Source of the DNA: a virus
Virus record (IMG/VR): IMGVR_UViG_3300024518_004276
Span: 1 to 53,513 of that record
Reading direction: 5' to 3' (one strand)
DNA length: 53,513 bases
Shown piece after piece: positions 46,696 to 53,513 of this stretch (position 1 is its first letter; each line of letters opens with the position of its first letter). Under the pieces are notes generated by a model, which was given only the letters and a program-made list of their open reading frames with translations, was not told the origin of the DNA and did no database searches. A program made the position numbers and the translations under genes.

Positions 46696-47501
46696 GTCGG
46701 AACCCACATATCTTTCTCTCTAACGATCAGCATGGCTGATCCGATATCGAGTGTTATTGGATGTGCGCACCGAAGTGTGACGGGGGGCCGGTCACTACAA
46801 AATGCCCAGCGATTATAAAAAATGACACCCTTGCCCACGTTGCCCGCCAAAAACATTTCCATGGCTGCACCGACTTGGCGCATGTTGGGCTCGTCATCTG
46901 GAAAACAGGGTGACCCGTCTTCATTCTGTACGCTCGCGGTCAATCGGGAATTTAGCCAAGCGCCACGCTCCTTCAAACCGGGAGCTGTGTTAATCCAGCG
47001 CTGTATCGTCAGGGTATAGGTGTCAACGGCAATCTTCTTGTGTTTGACAACATAACCCTGAGGGCTCGTGAATTGGTAGTCACCCCCTATCGCTCGGATC
47101 ATTGTGAGGATAGGCAAGTTGCCATGGGGGCGTCTCATTATTATCTCCACTGCATTCATGTTTGTAAAGACCAGATGGAGACATGCCCTAAAGAACAGCT
47201 GGGACCACTTGCCCCGTCCCTCGGGCAAAACTTGGATGTGGATGTCATACATGCCGTCCATGATGCAGACGACAAGCATGCTGCCATGGTCGCCGTGGAG
47301 CATTACCACCCGATCACTTTTGAGCAGATCAGAGCCATCAAGGCCCCCCACAGCCTCCCCTCTAACCCACTCGATGACGTCCGGATGATTGAGATGCTCA
47401 TTCAGCTTTTCGACATCCTTCACCGTGGAGATCTGCTCAAGCATAGCGTGCACAGGCGAGAGCATGAATGACGCTTGGTCTTTAGGTATTGCAACGGCCA
47501 T
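46674..47501 (-). CDS. P22 gp14-position protein, GNAT-like fold
   Basis: 275 residues. N-terminal part resembles acetyltransferase-like phage proteins (LNEHLNHPDVIEWVRGE, YDIHIQVLPEGRGKWSQLFF, MNAVEIIMRRPHGNLP). Its location between tail-needle and gp7 positions equals P22 gene 14. It probably aids assembly of ejection proteins; acetyl transfer is not shown. Overlaps gp7 by 22 bases. Confidence 0.7.
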   Translation of the reverse strand: MAVAIPKDQASFMLSPVHAMLEQISTVKDVEKLNEHLNHPDVIEWVRGEAVGGLDGSDLLKSDRVVMLHGDHGSMLVVCIMDGMYDIHIQVLPEGRGKWSQLFFRACLHLVFTNMNAVEIIMRRPHGNLPILTMIRAIGGDYQFTSPQGYVVKHKKIAVDTYTLTIQRWINTAPGLKERGAWLNSRLTASVQNEDGSPCFPDDEPNMRQVGAAMEMFLAGNVGKGVIFYNRWAFCSDRPPVTLRCAHPITLDIGSAMLIVREKDMWVPTCHSQQP

Positions 47502-47512
47502 AGGGACTCCAT

Positions 47513-47728
47513 TTATAATTCAGGATTGTCGGCTAGGATTTGCAGCTTCATTTTTTCCAGTGCCCAGACAATAGACATCCGCTCTTGACCACTACAGTCG
47601 TACCAAATTGTCCCATCATCTCGGACGAGAATAGCCACAGCTGCTTTGCATCCAATCGCTCTGTCAACCATCTCGCGCGCTAGTGCAATTGGCTCCGCTG
47701 GATCTGTAATGTCTACAACATTATTCAT
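47513..47728 (-). CDS. Small hypothetical virion-region protein
   Basis: 71 residues from ATG 47728 (GGAAGGGATC upstream). Alpha/beta (AVAILVRDDGTIWYDCSGQE). No family recognised. Confidence 0.55.
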   Translation of the reverse strand: MNNVVDITDPAEPIALAREMVDRAIGCKAAVAILVRDDGTIWYDCSGQERMSIVWALEKMKLQILADNPEL

Positions 47729-47741
47729 GCGCGATCCCTTC

Positions 47742-48185
47742 CTATTTCAAAACAAATCCACCGGCTGCTGAATCCAGATGGTCAGCGAAAATCAGCATAT
47801 AAACGCTGTTTATAACTACGTCGCCTGTGGTCGCTTGGGTCGCCCCGTTGCTCTTGTACACTTTCAAAGTGCTGAGAGCCCCGACCTTTGGAACCACGGT
47901 TGCCGTTACCACTCCATCAGATGTTCGGTCGGCCTTAAAAATGAAAACCTCATAATCCATGTACCCCCCCAGAAGCGGAGAGGCGTCGTTCGGTGTTAGC
48001 GTATATAGATTTGCTGTGGCCACTCCGACACATGGGATGACCCGGTTCCCTGCGTTTACATGATCTCTGAATGATTCAAGGAGCTGGAGAGCATAGTCAG
48101 TCAAGCGACCTTCCCGGTCGGTAAACTGAATACTATCGTGGGGCTGCTCCAGCGGAGTGGGTATATTTGCTGCAGGTATGGCCAT
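47742..48185 (-). CDS. Virion protein at the tail-needle (gp26) position
   Basis: 147 residues; ATG 48185 overlaps the gp10 stop. N-terminal helix (LTDYALQLLESFRDHV) and a beta-rich C-terminal domain (YEVFIFKADRTSDGVVTATV). It occupies the gp26 slot but lacks the long trimeric coiled-coil of a needle, so it is probably a tail accessory protein. Confidence 0.6.
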   Translation of the reverse strand: MAIPAANIPTPLEQPHDSIQFTDREGRLTDYALQLLESFRDHVNAGNRVIPCVGVATANLYTLTPNDASPLLGGYMDYEVFIFKADRTSDGVVTATVVPKVGALSTLKVYKSNGATQATTGDVVINSVYMLIFADHLDSAAGGFVLK

Positions 48186-49603
48186 CACGCAACTTTGATC
48201 CCCGGTGCCCGGGCCCCCTTGATTGTGCGCCTGACAGGATCCGACATTGTGATCTTGATGTAACGCTCATGGAAACGGCCAAGACGGTCCCACCTGAGCT
48301 GATAGATGGTGCCATCATACTCGCCCAGCTTGCCAGCGCTCCTCCAGATTTCTGCATTGTCAAACGACCTCCCGCCATCGTCAGAGATCGACAGCATGAC
48401 CTGAGGATCTGAGCCCTGTCCGGTAGTGAGCCCTTCGCCGGTATCAACATCAAGCTCAAACCATGGCATGGATACTCTCTGGCCGTTGCCATGGAGCGAG
48501 GGAGACACAACCTCTGCCAGAATGCGGTCACCAAACTCCGTAAACACGGTTTTGTCGATAAACCCAACTTTGCCGCTGAAGGCATCTCCCACCAGAGTTT
48601 TTTGGTAAGCCTCCTCGATGGCATTAACTCTCCATCTCCCCAGACTGATGCCGGTTCGATCATGAGACACCCTCTGGTGCCACACCTTAGTGGACACGTC
48701 GTATGAAAATGTTTTGTTCCCGGTGGGGAATGTGTAGTTGATAAATTTGTGCCCGCCGAAAGTGTATGAGTTGCAGATAACATCACTCACAGACGAGTAT
48801 CCCTCCCACTCTCGCTCCAGCGCGTGCGTGCTAATCCTGATTAGACGATTGCCCTGCAGCCTGTATGCAATCCGGTCATTGCCGAGGAAGAACACGGACT
48901 CATCATCGTCGGTTATGGCGTTGGTGCTGGCCAGACCTCTTTTGAGGCTGGAGCCACGGAGCCTCACGAACGGGAAGTTTGCTGCCCCGGCATTGCGCCA
49001 CAGCTCGGTGGTTCTGCCCCCAAAAACATAGAGAAGATCCTTGTGAGGATAAACAGCCACGACGTCGTCCGATTCCATCTCTGCGGTTGCAAAATCCAAA
49101 GCGTCGTAGGCTGTACCATCCAGAGATTGGGAACGGTAAATCCTGCCGGTTCCCGCTTCATCAAGAATGAAGAAGCTATCTATGAAGCCCACGCTATTTG
49201 CTGCCTTGAAGTCCGCGTCACTGATAATTCGGAATCCACTCGCGACATCATATATATATCCGAAAGTCCCGTTGACGATCACCAGCTCCGTGCCGTTGTC
49301 GGCCATGTACACATTTGATGTGCCGGAAATATTTCCACCAAGGTCTACGGATGTGCCCCCGGAATCGATTGAGTAAAGCCTTGCCCCACCAACTCCGTAA
49401 GCCGTGCCATCCATATTATGAAGACCACGTACCGGGCCCGTTCCCAAAGTTGAAAACTCAGTGATACCCGGGACACCAAAGATGGGTGTGATCGTCTTGG
49501 TTCCTTTCGGCTGGGCTTCGAGAAACATATTGACACAGCTCTGCGCCGACAGAGGCAGGCTGTCCGACTTGTAGCTCATGATGCCGAAGGGAATATTTGT
49601 CAT
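48185..49603 (-). CDS. Tail accessory factor, P22 gp10-like (packaged DNA stabilisation)
   Basis: 472 residues, the same length as P22 gp10. Start PFGIMSYKSDSLPLSAQSCV and repeated beta-propeller-like blades (GLHNMDGTAYGVGGARLYSI, YPHKDLLYVFGGRTTELW, FFLGNDRIAYRLQGNRLIRI) match the gp10 family. It closes the portal tail after packaging. Start overlaps the gp4-like stop. Confidence 0.9.
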   Translation of the reverse strand: MTNIPFGIMSYKSDSLPLSAQSCVNMFLEAQPKGTKTITPIFGVPGITEFSTLGTGPVRGLHNMDGTAYGVGGARLYSIDSGGTSVDLGGNISGTSNVYMADNGTELVIVNGTFGYIYDVASGFRIISDADFKAANSVGFIDSFFILDEAGTGRIYRSQSLDGTAYDALDFATAEMESDDVVAVYPHKDLLYVFGGRTTELWRNAGAANFPFVRLRGSSLKRGLASTNAITDDDESVFFLGNDRIAYRLQGNRLIRISTHALEREWEGYSSVSDVICNSYTFGGHKFINYTFPTGNKTFSYDVSTKVWHQRVSHDRTGISLGRWRVNAIEEAYQKTLVGDAFSGKVGFIDKTVFTEFGDRILAEVVSPSLHGNGQRVSMPWFELDVDTGEGLTTGQGSDPQVMLSISDDGGRSFDNAEIWRSAGKLGEYDGTIYQLRWDRLGRFHERYIKITMSDPVRRTIKGARAPGIKVA

Positions 49604-50556
49604 CTGTCAAAATCCATACCGAAGGAGACGCCCTCATGCTCGCGATCATATCCAGTCAGCTGGTCGAGATATTTGTCGGCTTGGGCCCCAACTCCATATT
49701 CTCCCTCCATGACATTCCTCGGCACTTCAAACTCTGGAGCCATGACCACCGCCAGATTGAATATCAATGTGTCAATCCACTCCTGCGGCAAGTCTGGATT
49801 GTCGCCCGCAGAATCAAAGTCTTCAATCGGCTTGTGCCACGTAAATTTCACGAGATCCCCCACAGCAGTGATGACCTGCCAGAGGAAAAGTTTTCCGGTT
49901 CCAAGCTGTGGATCATAATAGAACTGGTTGATCTCACCAGTGCTCAGCTTCTCGGGCTGCCACTGATACTCGAACCTAGAGATTATTGTCAGAGGAGTAT
50001 CGATCACGTTCACGGGGTCATGTCTCCGTGCATCGGTGATCTTAAGGGGGCGCACGATTTTGTTGGTGTATCCATAGATCCTGTTATCAACCGCAACCGT
50101 GTCCGTGGTGTTGTCGGTCAAGGTAATTACGTTTGCTGCCGGAACCCCGTTGATCGTGGTCCACTGCATCGTGCCATCATCAAGTGTGATGCCAATATTG
50201 TCTGCATTGGCAAACCCAGCATCGTCATCAACCGTTAGCGTGGATGCCCCGCTTGCGGCTGCCGTCGCCATCTGCGTATCCACAAAAGATTCGGTTGCAT
50301 GAGCGCTAGTGACCGCATTGCTGAGCGCATACTCAGCTGTGTTGATTGCAGGGAACAGGGTCGCCTCGGTTACCTTCCAGACGTGAATGCCGGAGGACAT
50401 CCACCGCTTGACCATCGCGTTCAAGGCTTGGGCGAAGTCTGCACGCATCTTGTCACTCATTGATGCCCCGGCTCGGATCGCTTGTATCTTCCGAGCGGCC
50501 CCCTCGATGATCTCATCACGATTGAGATTGAAGTCTGATGATGCTGACGTGGCCAT
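49600..50556 (-). CDS. Tail accessory factor, P22 gp4-like
   Basis: 318 residues, against about 166 in P22 gp4. N-terminal helices (IIEGAARKIQAIRAGASM, MRADFAQALNAMVKRWMSSG) and the C-terminal part (WIDTLIFNLAVVMAPEFEVP) fit gp4. The extra length is a beta-rich insert near 85-160 (ASTLTVDDDAGFANADNIGI). It joins portal and gp10. Confidence 0.8.
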   Translation of the reverse strand: MATSASSDFNLNRDEIIEGAARKIQAIRAGASMSDKMRADFAQALNAMVKRWMSSGIHVWKVTEATLFPAINTAEYALSNAVTSAHATESFVDTQMATAAASGASTLTVDDDAGFANADNIGITLDDGTMQWTTINGVPAANVITLTDNTTDTVAVDNRIYGYTNKIVRPLKITDARRHDPVNVIDTPLTIISRFEYQWQPEKLSTGEINQFYYDPQLGTGKLFLWQVITAVGDLVKFTWHKPIEDFDSAGDNPDLPQEWIDTLIFNLAVVMAPEFEVPRNVMEGEYGVGAQADKYLDQLTGYDREHEGVSFGMDFDR

Positions 50557-50565
50557 TGTCTTCCC

Positions 50566-51024
50566 CTATGGAGTCGAAACCGCTGAGTAGTCGACGACTA
50601 TATTACCAACCGATACCGCCCCCCTCAGAACCTCAGTCAGCGTTACATCTGTGGCGTTGTCCACCGACTGGACTGTGTAGGAATCGATGTTCAGATCATT
50701 ATGGTGAATGCGCAAAGAATCTCCCGCCGTCATTCTCGAGCTATCAATTAGCGTTATGGTTTGAATGCCAGCCGCATGCTCCGCATTTATTTCAGTAGTA
50801 AGGGGGCCGACGAATGTATCAACACCTCGTGGCCGTGTGTGTGGAGCCGCTTGATGATCCTGCTTGCCGCGAACGAAATCCTGCGGCTGGCGGATCTCCC
50901 AAAAACGATCAAGCACTCTGAGATTGTTCCACTCCTTCCTCATCCTTGAAGCATAGTTGACGAAGCCCGAGCGATCACAAACGCTGAGCCAGTCTCCGGG
51001 CTTAATTTTGTGACGCATAACCAT
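50566..51024 (-). CDS. Virion/tail protein
   Basis: 152 residues from ATG 51024. Start MVMRHKIKPGDWLSVCDRSG and a basic middle (QPQDFVRGKQDHQ) are common just before gp4 in P22-like marine phages. The C-terminal half repeats the beta-rich fold seen in the gp4 insert (ITLIDSSRMTAGDSLRI). Exact role unknown. Confidence 0.65.
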   Translation of the reverse strand: MVMRHKIKPGDWLSVCDRSGFVNYASRMRKEWNNLRVLDRFWEIRQPQDFVRGKQDHQAAPHTRPRGVDTFVGPLTTEINAEHAAGIQTITLIDSSRMTAGDSLRIHHNDLNIDSYTVQSVDNATDVTLTEVLRGAVSVGNIVVDYSAVSTP

Positions 51025-51236
51025 TAGGTGACGCCCTTCCAAAAATGTGGCGGCCTGAGTCCTTGGCTGCCTCTTCTCCCGACTAACAATGCCTTTCGTG
51101 TTGCGTCCGGTATGAGAGGCTCAACTTCTATAGATGAGCCTGTTATGTTTATGGCGGCTGGCGACACAGAAAGAGTAAATGAGTTCTCGCGGACCTGCGC
51201 AATCGCAAACTGAGCTACTGCGCCAAAGCCAAGCAC
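51024..51236 (-). CDS. Small virion-region protein
   Basis: 70 residues, GTG start at 51236 (GGAGG upstream), hydrophobic beginning (MLGFGAVAQFAIAQVRENSF) and beta-rich body. Stop overlaps the next start (TAATG). Probably structural. Confidence 0.55.
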   Translation of the reverse strand: MLGFGAVAQFAIAQVRENSFTLSVSPAAINITGSSIEVEPLIPDATRKALLVGRRGSQGLRPPHFWKGVT

Positions 51237-51245
51237 GATAGCCTC

Positions 51246-51545
51246 CTATTTGCCCTTAGGCTCCGGCAGCTTCTTTGATGCCTTCTTATTCTTCCCAGTC
51301 AACGAAGTCAGCACCGCTATTTCTCCCTCCATAATCCTTTTTTCCCGCTCAAGGCGGGTGAGGGCAACCTGCATCGTTGCATTGGCATTCATTGCCTGAT
51401 CTCGTTGTGTAGTAACAGCATCCAAGAGATCTTGAATCTGCTGTGGATCAAATTTAGGTATAGGAGATTGTCTGATCTCCGGCGTGGGTATCTGTTCAGC
51501 TTCCGGATTTTCCCCGTCTGGCTTTTCATTCGCTTTTTCGTTCAT
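51246..51545 (-). CDS. Small coiled-coil protein of the tail region
   Basis: 99 residues. Acidic Pro-rich N-terminus, a central coiled-coil (QIQDLLDAVTTQRDQAMNAN), basic tail (KNKKASKKLPEPKGK). It could be a fibre chaperone or small structural protein. Confidence 0.55.
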   Translation of the reverse strand: MNEKANEKPDGENPEAEQIPTPEIRQSPIPKFDPQQIQDLLDAVTTQRDQAMNANATMQVALTRLEREKRIMEGEIAVLTSLTGKNKKASKKLPEPKGK

Positions 51546-51554
51546 TTTTCACCT

Positions 51555-51974
51555 CTATAGATTTCTGACAAAATTCAGGAATTGAGCCCCCGTCAGGGCT
51601 GGTTGACCTTTCAGAATCCTAATCTCATTTACTTCACGAAAATGAAGTTTTCCATGTCTGCCCTTCGCAACACCCTCCACATGAGATTCTTCAAGCTCTG
51701 CATCTTCCGCCAACTCCTCCGAGGTCTTCGGACGAACCACCCAAGTAGCAGTAACATCATCCGGGCCCGGAGTGAACTTCGGGCCTAGCTTCCGGTGGGT
51801 TGTAGGATCGTATGGAGTATCAAATCCAACCTGAGCCTCCGGTAAGAATCCTCTAAACTTTAACTCTGCGGGCGTGAGTCCGGCCAATAGCTCTCCATTC
51901 CATTCTTCAGGTAAACTGTTATTTGGCTGAAAATCAACCACCCCACTCTCATTAACATGAACCCATCTAGCCAT
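51555..51974 (-). CDS. Tail fibre-associated protein, possible chaperone
   Basis: 139 residues. W- and P-rich N-terminus (MARWVHVNESGVVDFQPNNS), conserved-looking TAELKFRGFLPEA and TATWVVRPKTSEELAEDAEL, resembling fibre-assembly chaperones. It directly follows the tail fibre gene. Confidence 0.6.
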   Translation of the reverse strand: MARWVHVNESGVVDFQPNNSLPEEWNGELLAGLTPAELKFRGFLPEAQVGFDTPYDPTTHRKLGPKFTPGPDDVTATWVVRPKTSEELAEDAELEESHVEGVAKGRHGKLHFREVNEIRILKGQPALTGAQFLNFVRNL

Positions 51975-51976
51975 CT

Positions 51977-53513
51977 CTATAGCCTCGAACTCATTTGCAA
52001 GAAGAAACTCGCGCCAACGCCGGTCAGGCCATAAGTGCTTAGAGCGACGAATGGAGTACCGGCATCATTCCATGTGATTGAACTCAATTCACGCCCTGCC
52101 TGGAAAGAGAACGAACTAAGAGATTCACCGCCCACGCCCAACACTCCGGCCGTACCGGACGTTGCCAACGCGGGCGCTGCCCTCATCTGTGGACTATGTA
52201 TAATCTGACCGCTGAGAACAGCCGTTGAACGAGCTGCCATAAGAACAGCAAAAACACCATTCCCCAATTCCATCTGGTGAAAGTAGCGGCGGCACTCAAA
52301 CATATCGTCATATTCATATTTACGGGTCAAATGCAGCAGATCAGCACTTTTTGGAACAGGGATAGGCTCGGGATGTAAGATCACAGGACCAAGCCAGAAG
52401 GTCTGACCTGTGGTGTCCATAATATCGCTGCTTGCACTTGTATTTTTATCGTTTGTGGCTTCCCAGGTCTTGTCTGTGCCTTGGCTTGAACTCCCGGCAC
52501 CCAATGTAATGAGAAATCTGAGGCCAACCCCTGTAGTCTCGAGCCACGATCCAAGCGTATCAGCCGGGACCGTTATGTTGATCCATGTATCGGTGTCGGC
52601 TACGAAACTGAAATCTTCAACATAGGACCGATTACGGGCGCTGTTCTGAATTGCGATTGCCGCGCTGCCCGTATAATCGGCGCGCACCAGAAAACCTATA
52701 TTGAGATCATAATTTGTGCCGGTGTTGTTCCAGTTGAGTTTACCGGCAACTCTTTTGCCTTCTATACGAGCCTCAAGGTGGGCAATATCTCCCGCGCTCT
52801 GCACAGCGCCAAGGGTGCAATCAACTTTCAACCCATATTCAATTTCGGGATTGGATGAAAAGGGCTTGGCATCACGCCCCACCGTAAATGTTGCGGAGTT
52901 GACACTTGAGAACTGAAATTGCCATTCATCGGCAGGATAGTAAGCTGTCGCTGTCCCCGCCGTATCCCCATTCTCTTGAGAAATCATGAAGTGAGAATTG
53001 ACAATTAAGTTTTGATCCTTCCTGTGAAGGTTGGGCCATGTTGCAATCTCAAAATCATTCCCCGCGTCATCTGTAAAATACGGAAGGTTGGGGGCGGTGT
53101 TCAAAACCCAATATTGACCATAAGCCGCTGTATCGGCAACTGCTGCCGCGCGTTCCCTGATCTTGATTGCGACCTCTTGCTCAAGCACCCCCTCTTGAGT
53201 GAGGGTCATTCTCAGCGTGCCATCGTCGAACTGCGTTGTGTCAGCTGCGTCGCGTGTGTGAAATTCCCAATTTGCTGCCGGGTGATTGCTCGCATCGCCC
53301 GCAATATCCATGTCCTCTATCCGTGAGAATATGGCAGCGGCATTTTCAATCTGTGTCCCGTTATATGCGCGGGCAAAAAACGAAAAACATCTGTCATTTA
53401 CGGCGGCTGTGGTGGGGCTCGCTATTGTGCCGCGATATTTCTCAGCGGTAAAAAAAGGTGATTCGGTATTGTCTACATAGCGTTGCAGAATCAATTGGGA
53501 ATTAGTTACGCCC
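51977..53513 (-). CDS. Tail fibre protein, 5' end outside window
   Basis: The frame is open to the right edge (about 512 codons visible); the TTG at 53494 is not a likely start because readable sequence continues upstream in frame. The content is beta-rich: TEGVLEQEV-type repeats absent, but NSHFMISQENGDTAG, FQFSSVNSATFTVGRD and LRFLITLGAG match carbohydrate-binding-like modules found in marine phage fibres. The C-terminus ends FFLQMSSRL. Host recognition is the likely role. Confidence 0.75.
   Translation of the reverse strand, partial: GVTNSQLILQRYVDNTESPFFTAEKYRGTIASPTTAAVNDRCFSFFARAYNGTQIENAAAIFSRIEDMDIAGDASNHPAANWEFHTRDAADTTQFDDGTLRMTLTQEGVLEQEVAIKIRERAAAVADTAAYGQYWVLNTAPNLPYFTDDAGNDFEIATWPNLHRKDQNLIVNSHFMISQENGDTAGTATAYYPADEWQFQFSSVNSATFTVGRDAKPFSSNPEIEYGLKVDCTLGAVQSAGDIAHLEARIEGKRVAGKLNWNNTGTNYDLNIGFLVRADYTGSAAIAIQNSARNRSYVEDFSFVADTDTWINITVPADTLGSWLETTGVGLRFLITLGAGSSSQGTDKTWEATNDKNTSASSDIMDTTGQTFWLGPVILHPEPIPVPKSADLLHLTRKYEYDDMFECRRYFHQMELGNGVFAVLMAARSTAVLSGQIIHSPQMRAAPALATSGTAGVLGVGGESLSSFSFQAGRELSSITWNDAGTPFVALSTYGLTGVGASFFLQMSSRL

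Overview
The window is most of the genome of a double-stranded DNA tailed phage with P22-like (short-tailed) virion gene order, probably infecting an alphaproteobacterium. The host inference rests on a GcrA-like regulator, a GapR/DUF2312-like protein, a stand-alone TSCPD-domain protein and a PolA-type 5'-exonuclease, all of which look alphaproteobacterial. Coding density is very high, with many genes joined by 4-base ATGA or TGATG overlaps. No integrase, major capsid or scaffold gene is visible. Both window ends cut through genes (a >1050-residue polyvalent virion protein at the left, a tail fibre at the right), and the capsid genes expected between portal and tail should lie outside. Layout, left to right. 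(1) 1-13.0 kb, minus strand: small and large terminase, a cassette of small genes (HNH, DnaA-domain-IV-like, Tat-signal and zinc proteins), portal and the polyvalent protein. (2) 13.0-20.2 kb, minus strand: about 15 small genes plus a striking module. This has a Spo11/TopVI-A-like protein, a 301-residue IS110/Nop-like protein and, directly behind it, a 52-repeat interspaced array with an exact 36-bp dual-repeat, dual-spacer period; a second 10-repeat array lies inside the next gene. I read this as a TIGR-Tas system (tandem interspaced guide RNAs with a nuclease-less Tas protein). (3) 20.2-22.0 kb, plus strand: DUF932 and TSCPD proteins behind a repressible promoter. (4) 22-29.7 kb, minus strand: replication and host-takeover genes (tRNA-Thr, PAPS-reductase-like enzyme, 5'-exonuclease, TOPRIM-helicase, zinc-finger partner, DUF1376, RuvC-like resolvase, GapR-like, GcrA-like, adenine methyltransferase, XRE repressor). 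(5) 29.8-38.6 kb, plus strand: RecT recombination operon, ExoX-like exonuclease, MazG-like enzyme, HNH, membrane proteins and a run of tiny gene cassettes. (6) 38.6-53.5 kb, minus strand: spanins, SAR endolysin, holin, tail fibre or spike, ejection proteins in P22 gp16/gp20/gp7 order, gp14-position protein, gp10, gp4, further tail genes. One plus-strand membrane gene with its own promoter is embedded in this block. Working together: four copies of the palindrome GTAAC-N5-GTTAC (16816, 19536, 20414, 29768) sit at promoters. The best candidate to bind them is the XRE protein at 29459-29713, beside the fourth copy; this would tie the recombination operon, DUF932, the small-gene operon and the Tas gene into one regulon. 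The late minus-strand blocks carry packaging, virion and lysis functions.
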